Of a stretch of DNA of 15,788 nt, positions 15,461 to 15,788 are shown one piece after another. How positions within the stretch are numbered: position 1 is the first letter of the stretch; each line of letters begins with the position of its first letter. Source of the DNA: an uncultured bacterium (GTDB taxonomy: Bacteria; Bdellovibrionota_C; UBA2361; SZUA-149; CALKYB01); contig CALIEE010000033.1 in the NCBI GenBank assembly GCA_938022485.1, positions 1 through 15,788 of the forward strand, written 5' to 3'. Below the pieces are notes generated by a model that saw only the letters and a program-made list of their open reading frames with translations, made no database searches and was not told the origin of the DNA. Both the position numbers and the translations under genes were made by a program.

Positions 15461-15468
15461 AAAACATT

Positions 15469-15788
15469 ATGGCAACTGCCAAGAGAAAGAAACCGGCTAC
15501 TAAGCGTAAGCCGGCTAAGAAGAAAACGACAACTAAAAAGAAAACTACAGCTAAGCGTAAGCCAGCTAAGAAAAAGACAACAACTAAAAAGAAAACTACA
15601 GCTAAGCGTAAGCCAGCTAAGAAAAAGGCGACTACTAAGAAGAAGTCTACAGCTAAGCGTAAGCCGGCTAAGAAAAAGACGACTACTAAGAAGAAGTCTA
15701 CAGCTAAGCGTAAGCCGGCTAAGAAAAAGACGACTACTAAGAAAAAGACGACTACTAAGAAGAAGTCTACAGCTAAGCGTAAGCCAGC
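15469..15788 (+). CDS. Histone H1-like lysine-rich repeat protein (partial, cut by window end)
   Basis: Probable DNA-binding nucleoid protein resembling the C-terminal tail of histone H1 and bacterial H1-like proteins (Hc1/Hc2, AlgP types). The 106 complete codons visible use only Met, Ala, Thr, Lys, Arg, Pro and Ser; there are no acidic residues and no hydrophobic core. After MATAKRKKP the protein is built from a 17-residue unit, TTAKRKPAKKKTTTKKK, in which 9 of 17 residues are basic. Such chains are disordered and bind DNA by charge. The start is ATG with a good ribosome binding site. The 3' end lies outside the window, so length and any folded domain are unknown. Low-complexity sequence makes homology calls weak: a lysine-rich tail on another protein type is possible, but it begins at the very N terminus, which favours a stand-alone H1-like protein. 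Confidence 0.82.
   Translation, partial: MATAKRKKPATKRKPAKKKTTTKKKTTAKRKPAKKKTTTKKKTTAKRKPAKKKATTKKKSTAKRKPAKKKTTTKKKSTAKRKPAKKKTTTKKKTTTKKKSTAKRKP
15502..15788 (+). repeat. 51-base in-frame tandem repeat inside the H1-like gene
   Basis: The core AAGCGTAAGCC starts at 15502, 15553, 15604, 15655, 15706 and 15775. The first four intervals are exactly 51 bases. The last is 69, because an 18-base KKKTTT block is duplicated. Copies differ mainly at silent third positions and at a Thr/Ser swap (ACT/TCT). The array continues past the window edge. Confidence 0.93.

Larger units (their letters stand above)
14923..15468 (+). other. Gene-free AT-rich spacer with several inverted repeats
   Basis: 546 bases with no supportable gene; the longest frames are short and lack start signals. 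It holds several inverted repeats. AATTGAGT/ACTCAATT is at 14929-14936 and 14976-14983. AACACCC/GGGTGTT (14990-14996, 15034-15040) encloses CTAAAT/ATTTAG (15003-15008, 15018-15023). The other two hairpins and a candidate promoter are listed separately. T6 at 14950-14955 after a poor stem may weakly end the ychF transcript. Confidence 0.5.

Noticed and set aside
15502..15788. CRISPR-like array at the right end
   Set aside because: The 51-base units are contiguous, in frame and encode Lys/Thr/Ala/Pro repeats; there are no unique spacers.

Overview
The window looks like a piece of a Gram-negative-type bacterial chromosome of moderate to low GC (not computed). It carries fourteen supportable protein genes, of which the last runs off the right edge. 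No tRNA, rRNA, transposase, integrase or CRISPR array was found. The Wzm/Wzt polysaccharide ABC exporter suggests an organism with surface polysaccharide. The lysine-rich histone H1-like repeat protein at the right end is a type seen in groups such as Bdellovibrio-like bacteria, Chlamydiae and Planctomycetes, but nothing here fixes the taxon. About half of the genes appear to start with GTG or TTG, and several lack a clear Shine-Dalgarno sequence.

Left part (1-6766): single genes or pairs with frequent strand changes. In order they are a family-2 glycosyltransferase (+), a PIG-V-like membrane mannosyltransferase (-), a small acidic orphan protein (+), a long CPBP intramembrane protease (-), 6-phosphogluconolactonase (+) followed closely by a DUF1015 protein (+), and a uracil-DNA glycosylase superfamily protein (-). 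Convergent gene ends carry small hairpins without good T tracts.

Middle part (7130-14922): one tightly packed plus-strand operon. It encodes Wzt (ATPase with a C-terminal glycan-binding-type domain), Wzm (permease), two GT4 glycosyltransferases, a multi-membrane GT-C glycosyltransferase carrying a C-terminal discoidin (F5/8 type C)-like domain, and the housekeeping GTPase/ATPase YchF. Junctions overlap or are 1-2 bases apart, except that GT-C overlaps its upstream neighbour by 23 bases. The simplest reading is that the GT4 enzymes build a lipid-linked glycan in the cytoplasm, Wzt/Wzm flip it across the inner membrane, and the GT-C enzyme decorates it or another acceptor on the periplasmic side. 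A 363-base leader without a convincing gene precedes wzt.

Right part (14923-15788): a 546-base AT-rich gene-free stretch with several inverted repeats and a possible promoter, then a strongly initiated gene for a histone H1-like protein built of 17-residue (51-base) Lys/Thr/Ala/Pro repeats.

I did not find a clearly new defence or mobile system. The best leads are the GT-C/discoidin fusion, the repeat-built H1-like protein with its long structured leader, the CPBP protease with an extra N-terminal region, and the evenly spaced palindromes ahead of pgl.
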